A stretch of DNA of 64,000 nucleotides from Acaryochloris sp. CCMEE 5410 (GCF_000238775.2 NZ_AFEJ02000002.1:1721501-1785500), one strand, 5' to 3'; counted from the stretch's first letter, positions 16,638-26,089 are shown. Numbers and translations are program-made. Notes: a model not told the origin generated them from the letters alone.

Positions 16638-17120
16638 GTGAATAGAGGATTTATCTCCCGTTCTGCTGCTGTGATTGTTCCAGTCGCCCAGATGGCAGAA
16701 CGCCTTCACCTCAGTCAGTTATTGCGATGGTTCGTGTTGATGGGTGTCCGTGACTACCAGCGCTATCTATCTCCCTACAAAGGATTTTCCTGTGCCCACA
16801 GGCGCTTCTATGGAGGCTTATCTTGCTCAGAATACTTTCGACGCGCTGTCCATGATGATGATTTAGCGGGGGCGATGCCTCGCTTTCAACAGCGGTTACG
16901 AGCCTGCAAAGGAGCAAGTCGCATTTTAAACGCAAGTTCGCCTAATTCAAAGAAACGTCGAAAGCAGCAAGAGTCCTGTGGAGATTGTAGTGCCGGATGG
17001 TGTGATAGTGCTTGCATTCCCCTAGATATTTGCGACGTATTTGAATTCTGCGATCTAGATTGTGATGTATTGGGCGGTTTAGACGGCTGTGGGGATTGTG
17101 GTGGATGTGATTGTGGTTAA
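16638..17120 (+). CDS. yidD: YidD-like membrane insertion factor with Cys-rich tail
   Basis: 160 residues, from a start that may be TTG or GTG-like at 16638. Residues about 30-85 match the YidD pattern: GVRDYQRYLSPYKGFSCAHR, GLSCSEYFRRAV. YidD assists YidC/Sec in inserting membrane proteins. Normal YidD reads CRFxPTCSxY; here the second half is changed (CAHRRFYGGLSCSEY). The tail of about 45 residues is very rich in Cys and Asp (CGDCSAGWCDSACIPLDICD, ending CGDCGGCDCG), with about 14 Cys in total. That tail is known from some cyanobacterial homologues and could bind metal. Function is inferred from family. Confidence 0.75.
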   Translation: MNRGFISRSAAVIVPVAQMAERLHLSQLLRWFVLMGVRDYQRYLSPYKGFSCAHRRFYGGLSCSEYFRRAVHDDDLAGAMPRFQQRLRACKGASRILNASSPNSKKRRKQQESCGDCSAGWCDSACIPLDICDVFEFCDLDCDVLGGLDGCGDCGGCDCG

Positions 17121-17121
17121 G

Positions 17122-17140
17122 GGCATCCAAAATGCCTTTT
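17122..17140 (+). terminator. Short hairpin with T4 after yidD
   Basis: GGCAT, loop CCAAA, ATGCC then TTTT, starting two bases past the yidD stop. The stem is short (five pairs), but position and T run fit a weak intrinsic terminator. Confidence 0.45.
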
Positions 17141-17183
17141 GCCCACAATCATGCGGAGCAGGAACCCTGCCCCCAAAAGCATC

Positions 17184-17213
17184 GATGGAGATTGCAACGA
17201 TGCAATCTCCATC
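17184..17213. terminator. Perfect 13-bp hairpin between convergent genes
   Basis: GATGGAGATTGCA, loop ACGA, TGCAATCTCCATC. It lies between yidD (+) and the DUF2854 gene (-), where a bidirectional terminator would be expected. No T tract is present on either side, so it may also be a processing or stability element. Confidence 0.5.
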
Positions 17214-17332
17214 TCGTTAGCCTGATTAATTTGCAGTCTGATTAATCTGGAATAGACTGGTTTCTTTTGATCAATGAGTTACCGTTGTAGCCAATGGAGA
17301 GGTGTTGTCACTCTCCCTGTGAAGGGAAGGGC

Positions 17333-17884
17333 TTACGCCGCCTTAACAATCAATGAAATATCCACACGATCTTTACTTGGCTCTTCGACTAACGCATCAA
17401 TTCCAGGACCAAAGAAGCTGGCAAATCGGTCTTCTTTCTTCTTCCAGTTTTCAAACGGGACGTAGGGAGATTCAAATTCTAAAACCAAAGTGTAGGCACC
17501 CTCGGTATTCGCTTCACGGATACCCACCAAGACAGGACATTCGTCGACAAAACTAGGTTTAAGCCCTAATCGATCTAGAGCAATATCCAAATGTACCGTT
17601 TGTCCATAGCGATAGCGGGTCACATCCTGAACCACTTGCTTTAATGTGGGTGTGGCTTGAGCATCTCGCAAAGCCAACATTTCATCAGAGGGCTCTTCTT
17701 TCAGGTAAACAGGTTCGAGTTCAGCCGCTTTTAAGGCCAAAGCGCCCACTAACACAGGTACCCCCACAAAGAATGTAATCACATTCAAAGTGGTTTCGTT
17801 ATTGATGTACCCAGCCATCCCTACGACTGAGAGAATGGTTCCAATAATTAAGCCAATGGTTGCGACTGAAGTCCGGCGCAGCAT
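17333..17884 (-). CDS. DUF2854 membrane protein (cyanobacteria/plastid family)
   Basis: 183 residues. Two hydrophobic segments sit at the N-terminus (TIGLIIGTILSVVGMAGYI and VITFFVGVPVLVGALAL). A soluble domain of about 130 residues follows, with LRDAQATPTLKQVVQDVTRY, VDECPVLVGIREA and ENWKKKEDRFASFFGPGIDA. These are hallmarks of DUF2854, conserved in cyanobacteria and plants. Biochemical role unknown; probably thylakoid or inner membrane. It is 51 bp downstream of yajQ on the same strand and may be co-transcribed. Confidence 0.85.
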   Translation of the reverse strand: MLRRTSVATIGLIIGTILSVVGMAGYINNETTLNVITFFVGVPVLVGALALKAAELEPVYLKEEPSDEMLALRDAQATPTLKQVVQDVTRYRYGQTVHLDIALDRLGLKPSFVDECPVLVGIREANTEGAYTLVLEFESPYVPFENWKKKEDRFASFFGPGIDALVEEPSKDRVDISLIVKAA

Positions 17885-17935
17885 AATACCTCCATAATCG
17901 GGTCAAGAAAAAAGTAGAATCGCCCACTCTTAAGA

Positions 17936-18427
17936 TTAACGGTAATTTGTAAACTGCAGGGCAACGGGCCAATCTTCTTGCTTCAGATCTTGCATGACTT
18001 GCTGTAGGTCATCCTTGGATTTGGAGGAGACTCGGACGACCTCTCCTTGGATACTGGCTTGAACTTTTTTATAGTCTGTGCGGATCAGCTTAGAAATCTT
18101 TTTCGCCAATTCGGTGTCAATGCCCTTTTGCAGCTTAATGGCCTGTCGGACCCGATTACCACTAGCCGATTCGATGGTGCCGTAATCAAAAATTTTCAAG
18201 GAGAGCTTGCGTTTAACTGCCTTGGTTTGCAGTACGTTATGTACCGCATCCAAGGTAAATTCGCTATCCGTACTGATGGTGATTTCCGTTGGATCTAGCT
18301 TGATCTCTGTTTTAGTATCTTTTAGATCGTAGCGAGCCTTAATCTCTCGATTGGCTTGATCAATCGCATTGACCAATTCCTGCCATTCAAAATCACTAAC
18401 AATATCAAAAGAACAAGTTGAAGCCAT
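17936..18427 (-). CDS. yajQ: YajQ family nucleotide-binding protein
   Basis: 163 residues matching YajQ throughout: [20 protein letters not shown] near the start, [34 protein letters not shown] and, toward the end, [20 protein letters not shown] with [20 protein letters not shown]. The family has a double ferredoxin-like fold; some members bind c-di-GMP, others nucleic acids. Length is normal. The start ATG gives the family's usual MA-S-FD beginning. Confidence 0.95.
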   Translation of the reverse strand: MASTCSFDIVSDFEWQELVNAIDQANREIKARYDLKDTKTEIKLDPTEITISTDSEFTLDAVHNVLQTKAVKRKLSLKIFDYGTIESASGNRVRQAIKLQKGIDTELAKKISKLIRTDYKKVQASIQGEVVRVSSKSKDDLQQVMQDLKQEDWPVALQFTNYR

Positions 18428-18720
18428 AATTTTCTCAACAGATTTGGAAAGTCTTACTTAAGTCTTAATTGAGGCCCGAAGACCGCTCTTTCCGCTACTC
18501 TCCCGAATAACGTCCTGACTCAGGGGTCAGTCGAAGTCATTTCTCATGAATTCATAGCCAAAAGTATCCGGTCTTGCAAAAGATTTTACCAAAAGCGATC
18601 AGTCTACTTTCAATCCATCCTCTTTTACAGATTCCATCCACAAGTCGAACATTTTTTTGCGATGATTGACACTATTAAGCTTGCCTTTACGGGTTAGAGA
18701 CTGAATTTAGAGGTTGAAAC

Positions 18721-20094
18721 ATGGGCATCGCCACCGTCAATCCGACAACCTTAGAAACACTGCAATCGTTTTCAGCTCTTACACCTGAAGCCATTCAATT
18801 AAAGTTAGCCCAATCTGAAGCGGCATTTCAGTCTTATCGTCAGACGAGCTTTACGGATCGGAGTCAGTGGTTATTGAAAGCGGCCGATATGTTGGAAAAC
18901 CCTGACAAAAGTCAGGAATATGCTGCCCTGATGACTTTAGAAATGGGTAAGCCGATTCAAGAAGCCCTGGGCGAGGTGAAAAAATGCGCTTGGGTCTGTC
19001 GTTACTATGCGAAACAGGCCCCCCTATTTCTAGCGAGTCAGACCATTGAAACGGATGCCCAACGCTCCTGGGTCTGTTATCAACCTCTGGGAATTATCTT
19101 GGCGGTTATGCCGTGGAATTTCCCCTTCTGGCAAGTCTTCCGGTTTGCGGCTCCAACCCTGATGGCTGGAAACGTAGGTGTCCTTAAGCATGCCTCCAAT
19201 GTCCCTCAATGTGCATTGGCAATTGAACAAATTTTGTTAGAGGCAGGGTTCCCTGAGCATGTGTTCAAAACCTTACTTATCTCTGCTCAGCAGGTAGAAA
19301 TGGTCGTGAAAGATGATCGGGTCAAAGCAGCAACCCTGACTGGGAGCGAACCAGCCGGAGCCAGCTTAGCGGCAATCGCCGGTCGTCAGATCAAAAAAAC
19401 AGTCCTAGAGCTAGGTGGCAGCGATCCGTTCATTGTCCTAGAGAGTGCTGATTTAGACGCAGCGGTAGCGACAGCGGTAAAAGCGCGAATGTTAAATACG
19501 GGGCAGTCCTGTATTGCGGCAAAACGATTTATTGTGGCGGATGCGATCGCAGATCTGTTTCTAGAAAAATTTACAGTAGCGTTTAGCAAACTGACTCTTG
19601 GGGATCCCATGGCCCCACAAACCGAGGTCGGTCCCTTGGCAACCGCCAGTATTCTGGAAGAACTGGAACAGCAAGTTCAAACCGCTGTTTCTCATGGTGC
19701 TCAAATCCTGGTGGGTGGCCAACGCTGGCCAGACTTACCTGGGAATTTTTACCAGCCCACCATTCTGTCCGGCATTACCAAAGACAACCCGATTTACGCC
19801 CAGGAATGCTTTGGTCCAGTTGCGTTAGTCTTTCGGGTGGCGGACATGGACGCTGCCATCGCGTTAGCCAACGATAGCCCCTTTGGATTAGGAGCCAGTG
19901 CCTGGACCACCGATCCCCAAGAACAGGACCACCTGATCCAGCATGTGGACGCAGGCGCTGTCTTTATCAACGGCATGGTCAAGTCTGATCCTCGTCTTCC
20001 CTTTGGTGGCATCAAACGCTCTGGCTATGGCCGAGAATTAGGCATTCAAGGCATTCATGAATTCGTTAACATCAAAACCGTATGGGTGAAGTGA
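18721..20094 (+). CDS. gabD: Succinate-semialdehyde dehydrogenase (NAD(P)+)
   Basis: 457-residue aldehyde dehydrogenase. The catalytic Cys264 is in NTGQSCIAAKRF and the general base Glu230 in TVLELGGSDPF; the cofactor region includes MPWNFPFWQVFRFAAPTLMAGN. The short length and the close association with the next gene (10 bp gap) match the cyanobacterial pair in which a 2-oxoglutarate decarboxylase makes succinic semialdehyde and this enzyme oxidises it to succinate. The pair replaces 2-oxoglutarate dehydrogenase in the TCA cycle. Upstream TTGACA at 18666-18671 could be a -35, but no good -10 is evident. Confidence 0.92.
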   Translation: MGIATVNPTTLETLQSFSALTPEAIQLKLAQSEAAFQSYRQTSFTDRSQWLLKAADMLENPDKSQEYAALMTLEMGKPIQEALGEVKKCAWVCRYYAKQAPLFLASQTIETDAQRSWVCYQPLGIILAVMPWNFPFWQVFRFAAPTLMAGNVGVLKHASNVPQCALAIEQILLEAGFPEHVFKTLLISAQQVEMVVKDDRVKAATLTGSEPAGASLAAIAGRQIKKTVLELGGSDPFIVLESADLDAAVATAVKARMLNTGQSCIAAKRFIVADAIADLFLEKFTVAFSKLTLGDPMAPQTEVGPLATASILEELEQQVQTAVSHGAQILVGGQRWPDLPGNFYQPTILSGITKDNPIYAQECFGPVALVFRVADMDAAIALANDSPFGLGASAWTTDPQEQDHLIQHVDAGAVFINGMVKSDPRLPFGGIKRSGYGRELGIQGIHEFVNIKTVWVK

Positions 20095-20104
20095 GCCATT
20101 TTTA

Positions 20105-21742
20105 ATGAATACAGCAGAATTGTTGGTCAAATGTCTGGAAAATGAAGGTGTGGAGTATATTTTCGGGTTGCCAGGGGAAGAAAACCTCCAAGTCTTAGAA
20201 GCCCTGCGAGACTCCTCGATCCAATTTATTACCACCCGCCATGAACAGGGGGCTGCGTTTATGGCCGATGTATACGGTCGATTAACCGGTCGAGCAGGGG
20301 TTTGCCTCTCCACCCTAGGCCCGGGGGCCACCAACTTGATGACAGGGGTTGCCGATGCTAATTTAGATGGCGCTCCTCTGGTTGCGATTACAGGACAAGT
20401 CGGTACCGATCGGATGCATATTGAGTCCCATCAGTATTTAGATTTGGTGGCCATGTTTAATCCCGTCACTAAATGGAATGCACAAATTGTTCGCCCCAGC
20501 AACACCCCAGAAATTGTGCGGAGAGCCTTCAAACGGGCTCAAACAGAAAAACCGGGAGCGGTGCATATCGATTTACCCGAAAATATTGCTGCCATGCCCG
20601 CTGAAGGTATGCCATTACAGCAGGATAGCTTCAAGCGTAGCTTTGCCTCCCCTCGTACTCTAGAGCAGGCAGCCGAAATTATTTCTCAGGCCACTAATCC
20701 TTTGATTTTGGTTGGAAATGGAGCCATTCGAGCCAATGCCAGCGAAGCCCTCACCCAATTTGCCACCGAGTTAAATATTCCTGTAGCCAATACCTTTATG
20801 GGCAAAGGGGTGATTCGCTATACCCACCCCTTAGCTCTGTGGACCGTGGGATTACAACAGCGAGACTATATCAGCTGTGGCTTTGATCGGACGGATCTCG
20901 TCATTGCCGTAGGCTATGACTTAATCGAGTTTTCGCCTAAAAAGTGGAATCCGGACGGCACCATCCCCATTGTGCATGTGGGAGCAGAACCCGCTGAGAT
21001 AGACAGTAGCTATATCCCTAAAACTGAAGTCGTTGGCAATATCTCTGACTCTTTGATAGAAATTCTCCGGCGGGCAGATCGTCATGGCAAACCGGATCCC
21101 TACGGGGTCGAGCTTCGGCCCCAAATCCGCGCCGACTACGAAGAGTATGCCAAGGATGAGCACTTTCCTCTACGTCCGCAAAAGCTGATTTACGATCTCC
21201 GAGACGTTCTCGAATCCGAAGATATTGTGATCTCTGATGTGGGGGCTCACAAAATGTGGATGGCTCGTCATTACCATTGCGATCGCCCAAATACCTGCTT
21301 AATTTCCAATGGATTCGCCGCCATGGGAATTGCTATTCCGGGTGCCTTAGCAGCCAAATTAGTCTATCCCGATCGCCATGTTGTGGCTGTAACCGGTGAT
21401 GGTGGCTTCATGATCAATATGCAGGAACTGGAAACGGCATTGCGTCTCGGTGTTGCTTTCACCACAATTATTTTTAATGATGGCGGCTATGGTTTGATTG
21501 AGTGGAAGCAACAACAATATTACGGAGAAGCTTCTTTTATAAAGTTTGGCAACCCTGATTTTGTGCGGCTTGCAGAAAGTATGGGCCTCAAGGGTTATCG
21601 AGTAGAATCTAGTGCTGATTTTATGCCTTGTCTAAAGACTGCATTGGCACAAGACGTGCCAACAATTGTGGACTGTCCAATTGATTACAAAGAGAATTTA
21701 ATGTTTAGCCAAAAATCAGGTGAGATTGCTTGTATTAACTAA
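20105..21742 (+). CDS. 2-oxoglutarate decarboxylase (ThDP enzyme, acetolactate synthase-like)
   Basis: 545 residues with the three domains of the acetolactate synthase family: PYR (FGLPGEENLQVLEAL, catalytic-cofactor Glu47 in TTRHEQGAAFMADVYGR), central, and PP (VTGDGGFMINMQELETA ... FNDGGYG, the GDG-N metal/ThDP motif). On sequence alone it would be called acetolactate synthase (IlvB). The genomic pairing with succinate-semialdehyde dehydrogenase and the length are those of the cyanobacterial enzyme shown in Synechococcus PCC 7002 to decarboxylate 2-oxoglutarate. There is no IlvN regulatory subunit nearby. It acts in the cytosol. Confidence 0.88.
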   Translation: MNTAELLVKCLENEGVEYIFGLPGEENLQVLEALRDSSIQFITTRHEQGAAFMADVYGRLTGRAGVCLSTLGPGATNLMTGVADANLDGAPLVAITGQVGTDRMHIESHQYLDLVAMFNPVTKWNAQIVRPSNTPEIVRRAFKRAQTEKPGAVHIDLPENIAAMPAEGMPLQQDSFKRSFASPRTLEQAAEIISQATNPLILVGNGAIRANASEALTQFATELNIPVANTFMGKGVIRYTHPLALWTVGLQQRDYISCGFDRTDLVIAVGYDLIEFSPKKWNPDGTIPIVHVGAEPAEIDSSYIPKTEVVGNISDSLIEILRRADRHGKPDPYGVELRPQIRADYEEYAKDEHFPLRPQKLIYDLRDVLESEDIVISDVGAHKMWMARHYHCDRPNTCLISNGFAAMGIAIPGALAAKLVYPDRHVVAVTGDGGFMINMQELETALRLGVAFTTIIFNDGGYGLIEWKQQQYYGEASFIKFGNPDFVRLAESMGLKGYRVESSADFMPCLKTALAQDVPTIVDCPIDYKENLMFSQKSGEIACIN

Positions 21743-21902
21743 ACTTTTTATCCAGGGTAGAGAAACATTTGTTTGAGTTTTGTAGGAAACGATCATTTTT
21801 TAATTCATCAGGGATTAGGATTTGATCGACAGCCCGGTTAGGATGGTAAAAAAATACAATCAGGTTTCACCCACCTGCTGCTCGATTATCATTCCGAAGT
21901 CT

Positions 21903-22892
21903 ATGAGTTCCTCTAGCGAACAGCCACCTAAGTCAACTCGTCACACCAAGAAAAAATCTGTTGATATGGACCCTCAAACGGTTTCAGATGAACAGTCCAA
22001 TCCCCCCAAGGGTGAGACTCAAGAGACTCATGTGGACAATATGCAATTAAAAGGTCCACCCCGGCGCCCTGTGGCTAAAACCCCTCCGCCTCCAGCGCCT
22101 GAGATAGTTGCCGTAGAAAAGCAAGAACCTGCTGCAGATGTAACTATTGACGCACCTGAATCCGCAGGACAACAACCCATTCCACCACCCAGTGAACCGA
22201 TGCAATATCGGGCGATTGGATTAATCAAAGGGAAGTACCGACCTTCGGAAGAGCAATTTAATCGAGGAGACCTGATTACAGAAGATGGAACCCACTTGGA
22301 TGCGGTTTTGTTGGGTCAGGTCATGAGTCTAGTCAAAAAGTATCTAGATTTAGAGCAAACCTATTTATGGGTCGTTTATCCTCGAACCCGCGAGAAAGAA
22401 GAAACGCTACATATGCAGATTGTCGGCGTTTGGTCAACAGAAGGGTTTGGTCCTATGGCTGCGACTGAAACTCCAGACACGCCTGAAGAACCTAGCCAGC
22501 TTGCTGCCCCCCTCCAAGATGGTTATTTTTCCATTCGGGGTGAGATTGTTTTTCAATCCACGGAGAGAAATTATTTATTGGTAAAAATCCAGCAATCTCC
22601 TCGAAAAAGTTCAGATCGACCCAAAGCCTTTAAGCTCAAGCTCACTGGCAATCTAAAGGATAAAACTTTAGGCTATTTCTGGGATTTACATGTGCAGCGT
22701 CAAGGGGGAGAATTAGCGATTGTCAATGGGCAAAAAGTGGCCCTTGTCCCTCCCAAACGCAAATCAAAGCAGGAAAGAAGCGAGTCTCGCAAACCCAGGA
22801 AGTTCAGCTCTCCTCGTCCTCAAAACACTTCAAACAAACCTCGCCCAGTGAGCAAGCCCATTATTAAGCGACGCTCCTCTCCAGAATCATAA
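21903..22892 (+). CDS. Cyanobacterial conserved protein with disordered Pro/Lys-rich ends
   Basis: About 329 residues from ATG 21903 (MSSSSEQPPKSTRHTKKKS); the frame is open back to 21822, where an upstream start would add 27 residues of unlikely composition. The first 100 residues are Pro/Ser/Lys-rich and probably disordered. A conserved core follows (AIGLIKGKYRPSEEQFNRGD, LVKKYLDLEQTYLWVVYPRT, DGYFSIRGEIVFQS, LKGKT-like KDKTLGYFWDLHVQR). The last 60 residues are very basic (KRKSKQERSESRKPRKFSSP), suggesting nucleic-acid or ribosome contact. I recognise it as a cyanobacterial family without assigned function. Confidence 0.75.
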   Translation: MSSSSEQPPKSTRHTKKKSVDMDPQTVSDEQSNPPKGETQETHVDNMQLKGPPRRPVAKTPPPPAPEIVAVEKQEPAADVTIDAPESAGQQPIPPPSEPMQYRAIGLIKGKYRPSEEQFNRGDLITEDGTHLDAVLLGQVMSLVKKYLDLEQTYLWVVYPRTREKEETLHMQIVGVWSTEGFGPMAATETPDTPEEPSQLAAPLQDGYFSIRGEIVFQSTERNYLLVKIQQSPRKSSDRPKAFKLKLTGNLKDKTLGYFWDLHVQRQGGELAIVNGQKVALVPPKRKSKQERSESRKPRKFSSPRPQNTSNKPRPVSKPIIKRRSSPES

Positions 22893-23059
22893 TGATTTAG
22901 TTAGTTCTAAGGGAGGTAGAATCGTCACCCCCTTCAACGCTCTGGAAGCTGTAGCGAATAGGAGCTAGCTGGCGATATGCCACACCTGCTAATATTCAAG
23001 TCTTTGTAAGACTTTGACAGGGCAATTTGGCTTTGTTAGTCTAGCTAAATCGTTCTGGA

Positions 23060-24235
23060 ATGGTTACTGGTGTGGATATTCAAATTGGCCGTAGCAAAAC
23101 GGCGCGTAGAGCATATGGAATTGACGAAATTGCCCTTTCACCAGGACAACGAACCCTAGATCCACAACTGGCAGATACCCAGTGGCAAATTGGTGGTATT
23201 CAACGGGAGATTCCCATTCTAGCGAGTGCAATGGATGGGGTTGTGGATGTCAAAATGGCCGTTCGTCTATCAGAATTAGGCGCCCTAGGGGTATTGAATT
23301 TAGAAGGGATTCAAACCCGGTACAGCGATCCAGAGCCCATTCTGGACAAAATCGCTGGAGTTGATGTGAATGGCTTTGTGCCACTCATGCAAGAACTCTA
23401 CGCAGAACCCATCAAACCGGAACTGATTCGCGAGCGCATCACCCAGATCAAGTCTCAAGGAGGCATTGCAGCGGTGAGTGCAACACCGATCGGGGCCAGT
23501 AAATTTGGTCAAGCTGTGGTTGACGCAGGTGCGGATTTATTCTTTATCCAGGCAACGGTCGTTTCCACGGATCACGTGTCTCCAGAAAGTGTGACCCCTC
23601 TTGATCTAGCTAAGTTTTGCCAAGACCTCCCGATCCCTGTGGTGATGGGAAATTGTGTAACCTATGAAGTCACGAAAAGCTTAATGCAGGCCGGTGCTGC
23701 AGCAGTACTGGTGGGTATTGGTCCCGGTGCAGCTTGCACAACCCGAGGCGTTTTGGGAGTGGGGGTTCCGCAAGCAACTGCGATCTCAGACTGTGCTGCC
23801 GCTCGTGATGACCATTTTCGCGAGACCAACCAATATATTCCGATCATTGCGGATGGGGGCCTGATTACTGGCGGTGATGTGTGCAAATGTATCGCCTGTG
23901 GTGCCGATGCCATTATGATGGGCTCGCCCATTGCTAGAGCAGCGGAAGCACCCGGACGAGGGTTTCACTGGGGAATGGCAACGCCTAGTCCTGTGTTGCC
24001 CCGAGGGACCCGAATTCGGGTCGGGACAACCGGTACCCTAGAGCAAATCCTGCGAGGACCGGCTCAGTTAGATGATGGCACCCACAACTTTCTTGGATCC
24101 TTGCAAACGAGCATGGGTACTTTAGGAGCCAAAGATATTAAACAGATGCAGCAAGTAGAGGTAGTGGTTGCTCCATCTCTGCTGACAGAAGGGAAAGTCT
24201 ACCAAGCAGCCCAAAAACTAGGCATGGGTAAATAA
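23060..24235 (+). CDS. guaB3: GuaB3 family IMP dehydrogenase-related protein
   Basis: 391 residues without CBS domains. The N-terminus [20 protein letters not shown], the catalytic Cys loop [20 protein letters not shown], the ADGG phosphate-binding motif ([20 protein letters not shown]) and [19 protein letters not shown] match the GuaB3 group. A Synechocystis member has been shown to act as an IMP dehydrogenase. It therefore probably makes XMP from IMP for guanine nucleotides. Position upstream of Yfr1 and trxA is the conserved cyanobacterial order. An alternative start nearer IGRSK is possible. Confidence 0.92.
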   Translation: MVTGVDIQIGRSKTARRAYGIDEIALSPGQRTLDPQLADTQWQIGGIQREIPILASAMDGVVDVKMAVRLSELGALGVLNLEGIQTRYSDPEPILDKIAGVDVNGFVPLMQELYAEPIKPELIRERITQIKSQGGIAAVSATPIGASKFGQAVVDAGADLFFIQATVVSTDHVSPESVTPLDLAKFCQDLPIPVVMGNCVTYEVTKSLMQAGAAAVLVGIGPGAACTTRGVLGVGVPQATAISDCAAARDDHFRETNQYIPIIADGGLITGGDVCKCIACGADAIMMGSPIARAAEAPGRGFHWGMATPSPVLPRGTRIRVGTTGTLEQILRGPAQLDDGTHNFLGSLQTSMGTLGAKDIKQMQQVEVVVAPSLLTEGKVYQAAQKLGMGK

Positions 24236-24323
24236 CAAAAATTTGCCAAACTTAACACGTTTAGACGCCGATCTTTGCCAAAAAAGGTATGGCAAACGTG
24301 AATTGGTTGCCTAGAATGGGTAT

Positions 24324-24392
24324 AGCGGAGACGCATGTTTCCGTTCACTCCTCACACCACACTCCGCCTGAGCAGTTGTTCGGGCGGCTTCC
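24324..24392 (+). ncRNA. yfr1: Yfr1 small regulatory RNA
   Basis: Between guaB3 and trxA, where Yfr1 sits in many cyanobacteria. A 5' hairpin (GCGGAGAC, loop GCAT, GTTTCCGT, 24325-24344) is followed by the unpaired invariant motif CACTCCTCACACCAC (24346-24360). A 3' hairpin follows (CCGCCTGAGC, loop AGTT, GTTCGGGCGG, 24364-24387), then a pyrimidine-rich tail. That is the defining Yfr1 layout. A -10-like TAGAAT lies at 24312-24317. Yfr1 base-pairs with outer-membrane porin mRNAs through the ACUCCUCACACC core in Prochlorococcus. Ends are estimated to within a few bases. Confidence 0.92.
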
Positions 24393-24510
24393 TCATTTTA
24401 GGCGCTGATATGGGCATTTTGATTGTTAATTTTCTGTTTATGTCTAGGTGGGGTTGAACCTGCTATGGTACAAATCGTAGATAAGCTACAGTCGATAAAG
24501 GTTTCTAAGC

Positions 24511-24834
24511 ATGTCATCAGCTGCCCCAGTCACAGATGCCACATTCAAAGAAGAAGTCATTGAAAGTGATGTTCCTGTTCTTGTTGATTTTTGGGCACCT
24601 TGGTGCGGACCTTGTCGGATGGTTGCTCCCGTCGTTGATGAAATCTCTGAGCAATATAAAGGCCAAGTCAAGGTTGTAAAAATCAACACGGATGAAAATC
24701 CCAATGTTGCCAGTCAGTACGGAATTCGTAGTATTCCAACTTTAATGGTCTTTAAAGGCGGGCAGCGTGTCGATATGGTTGTAGGAGCTGTTCCTAAAAC
24801 CACTTTGGCCAGTACTTTAGATAAGTATCTCTAG
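24511..24834 (+). CDS. trxA: Thioredoxin, m-type
   Basis: 107 residues with the active site [10 protein letters not shown] (Cys32 and Cys35), the conserved buried Asp in LVDFWAPW, and the cis-Pro in [15 protein letters not shown]. It is the canonical m-type thioredoxin of cyanobacteria, reduced by ferredoxin- or NADPH-thioredoxin reductase and acting as the main disulfide reductant of the cytosol. A strong intrinsic terminator follows 75 bp later. Confidence 0.96.
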   Translation: MSSAAPVTDATFKEEVIESDVPVLVDFWAPWCGPCRMVAPVVDEISEQYKGQVKVVKINTDENPNVASQYGIRSIPTLMVFKGGQRVDMVVGAVPKTTLASTLDKYL

Positions 24835-24909
24835 TTTTTCGGGTTTTTCGGGTTCTAGCATGGAATCCGTATACTGCAACCCATGTTTGCAGTTCATTCA
24901 AGTTATGGA

Positions 24910-24946
24910 AGCGGTCCTTAGCCAATAAACTAAGGGCCGCTTTTTT
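24910..24946 (+). terminator. Intrinsic terminator of trxA
   Basis: AGCGGTCCTTAG, loop CCAATAAA, CTAAGGGCCGCT then T6. The 12-pair stem has a single T-G wobble. Confidence 0.9.
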
Positions 24947-24991
24947 GTCGTTAAATTGTTATCGTTGAGCTGACCTAGCCTAGAGTGACAC

Positions 24992-26089
24992 ATGCTTATG
25001 ACTCAGTCTCCTGATCCATCGGTTGCTTTACATCAGCGCCTCGATCATTTGCTAGACATTTTACCCCAACTCAAGCATGGTCCTCTGATAGTGCAGGCCC
25101 TGGAAACTTTGCTGAATATGGCAGAAGAAGATCTTGATCGCTTAGATTGGAAAATTCTGACGGCGGCCTTACAAGATCTAGAGCAAGGGTTTCAGGTTTT
25201 TCACCGCTATCGACACATTCGTAAGATCTCCATTTTTGGGTCTTCTCGCCTACCACCGGATAGTCCGGCCTACCAAATGGCGGTAGATTTTGCCCGCTGC
25301 GTTACCCAGCAAGGCTTTATGGTAATGACAGGAGCGGGGGGCGGCATTATGGAAGCAGGTAATCAAGGGGCGGGGGCAGAAAAGTCTTTTGGCCTCAATA
25401 TTCAGCTGCCCTTTGAGCAAGATTCAAATCCTTTCATCGCTGGGGATGAGAAGCTGATCGACTTCAAGTACTTCTTTACGCGCAAATTGTTTTTTCTCCG
25501 GGAAACCGATGCGATCGCACTTTTCCCCGGTGGATTTGGCACCCAAGATGAAGCCTTTGAATGTCTGACCCTGAGTCAAACGGGAAAGTCTCCTCCCGTA
25601 CCGGTGGTCTTAATCGATCCGCCAGGAACTCACTATTGGCAAGACTGGAATGCTTATATACACAAGCATTTGATCGCTGGTGGGCTCATCAGTGAAGATG
25701 ACCATCGCTTATATACGATTACGGATAACCTAGAGACCGCTTGTGCTGCGATTTCGGGATTCTACCAGGTTTACCATTCCAGCCGTTATGTCGGCGATCG
25801 CTTAGTGATGCGTCTCAATCAAGAGCTCTCCGACTCAGATGTAAAGTGGCTAAATCAAGAGTTTACAGATATCCTGCTTCGTGACCAAATTCGCAAAAGT
25901 GGGGCGTTGCCAGAAGAATTGGATCATCAAGAACCTCAACCTCAACAAGTTGAGGATGAGACAGAACATTTACCCCGATTGGTGTTCTATTTCAATCAGC
26001 GGGACCATGGGCGGTTGAGCCAAATGATTGCAACCATTAACCAGATGGGTGACACCAACCAAACCCTTTACCATCCTGAACGAAAATAG
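24992..26089 (+). CDS. LOG family protein with extended ends
   Basis: 365 residues. The Rossmann core (about 75-270) carries ISIFGSSRLPPDSPAYQMA, GAGGGIMEAGNQGAG (115-129) and the LOG signature PGGFGTQDE (179-187). LOG enzymes are cytokinin-riboside 5'-monophosphate or general nucleoside-monophosphate phosphoribohydrolases, often misnamed lysine decarboxylases. Usual members have 180-200 residues. Here about 75 residues precede the core (helical, LLDILPQLKHGPLIVQALET) and about 95 follow. The start may also be Met3 (ATG at 24998). Substrate unknown. Confidence 0.85.
   Translation: MLMTQSPDPSVALHQRLDHLLDILPQLKHGPLIVQALETLLNMAEEDLDRLDWKILTAALQDLEQGFQVFHRYRHIRKISIFGSSRLPPDSPAYQMAVDFARCVTQQGFMVMTGAGGGIMEAGNQGAGAEKSFGLNIQLPFEQDSNPFIAGDEKLIDFKYFFTRKLFFLRETDAIALFPGGFGTQDEAFECLTLSQTGKSPPVPVVLIDPPGTHYWQDWNAYIHKHLIAGGLISEDDHRLYTITDNLETACAAISGFYQVYHSSRYVGDRLVMRLNQELSDSDVKWLNQEFTDILLRDQIRKSGALPEELDHQEPQPQQVEDETEHLPRLVFYFNQRDHGRLSQMIATINQMGDTNQTLYHPERK

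Noticed and set aside
20105-21742. Acetolactate synthase large subunit
   Set aside because: Adjacent succinate-semialdehyde dehydrogenase, absence of a small subunit and family length favour 2-oxoglutarate decarboxylase.
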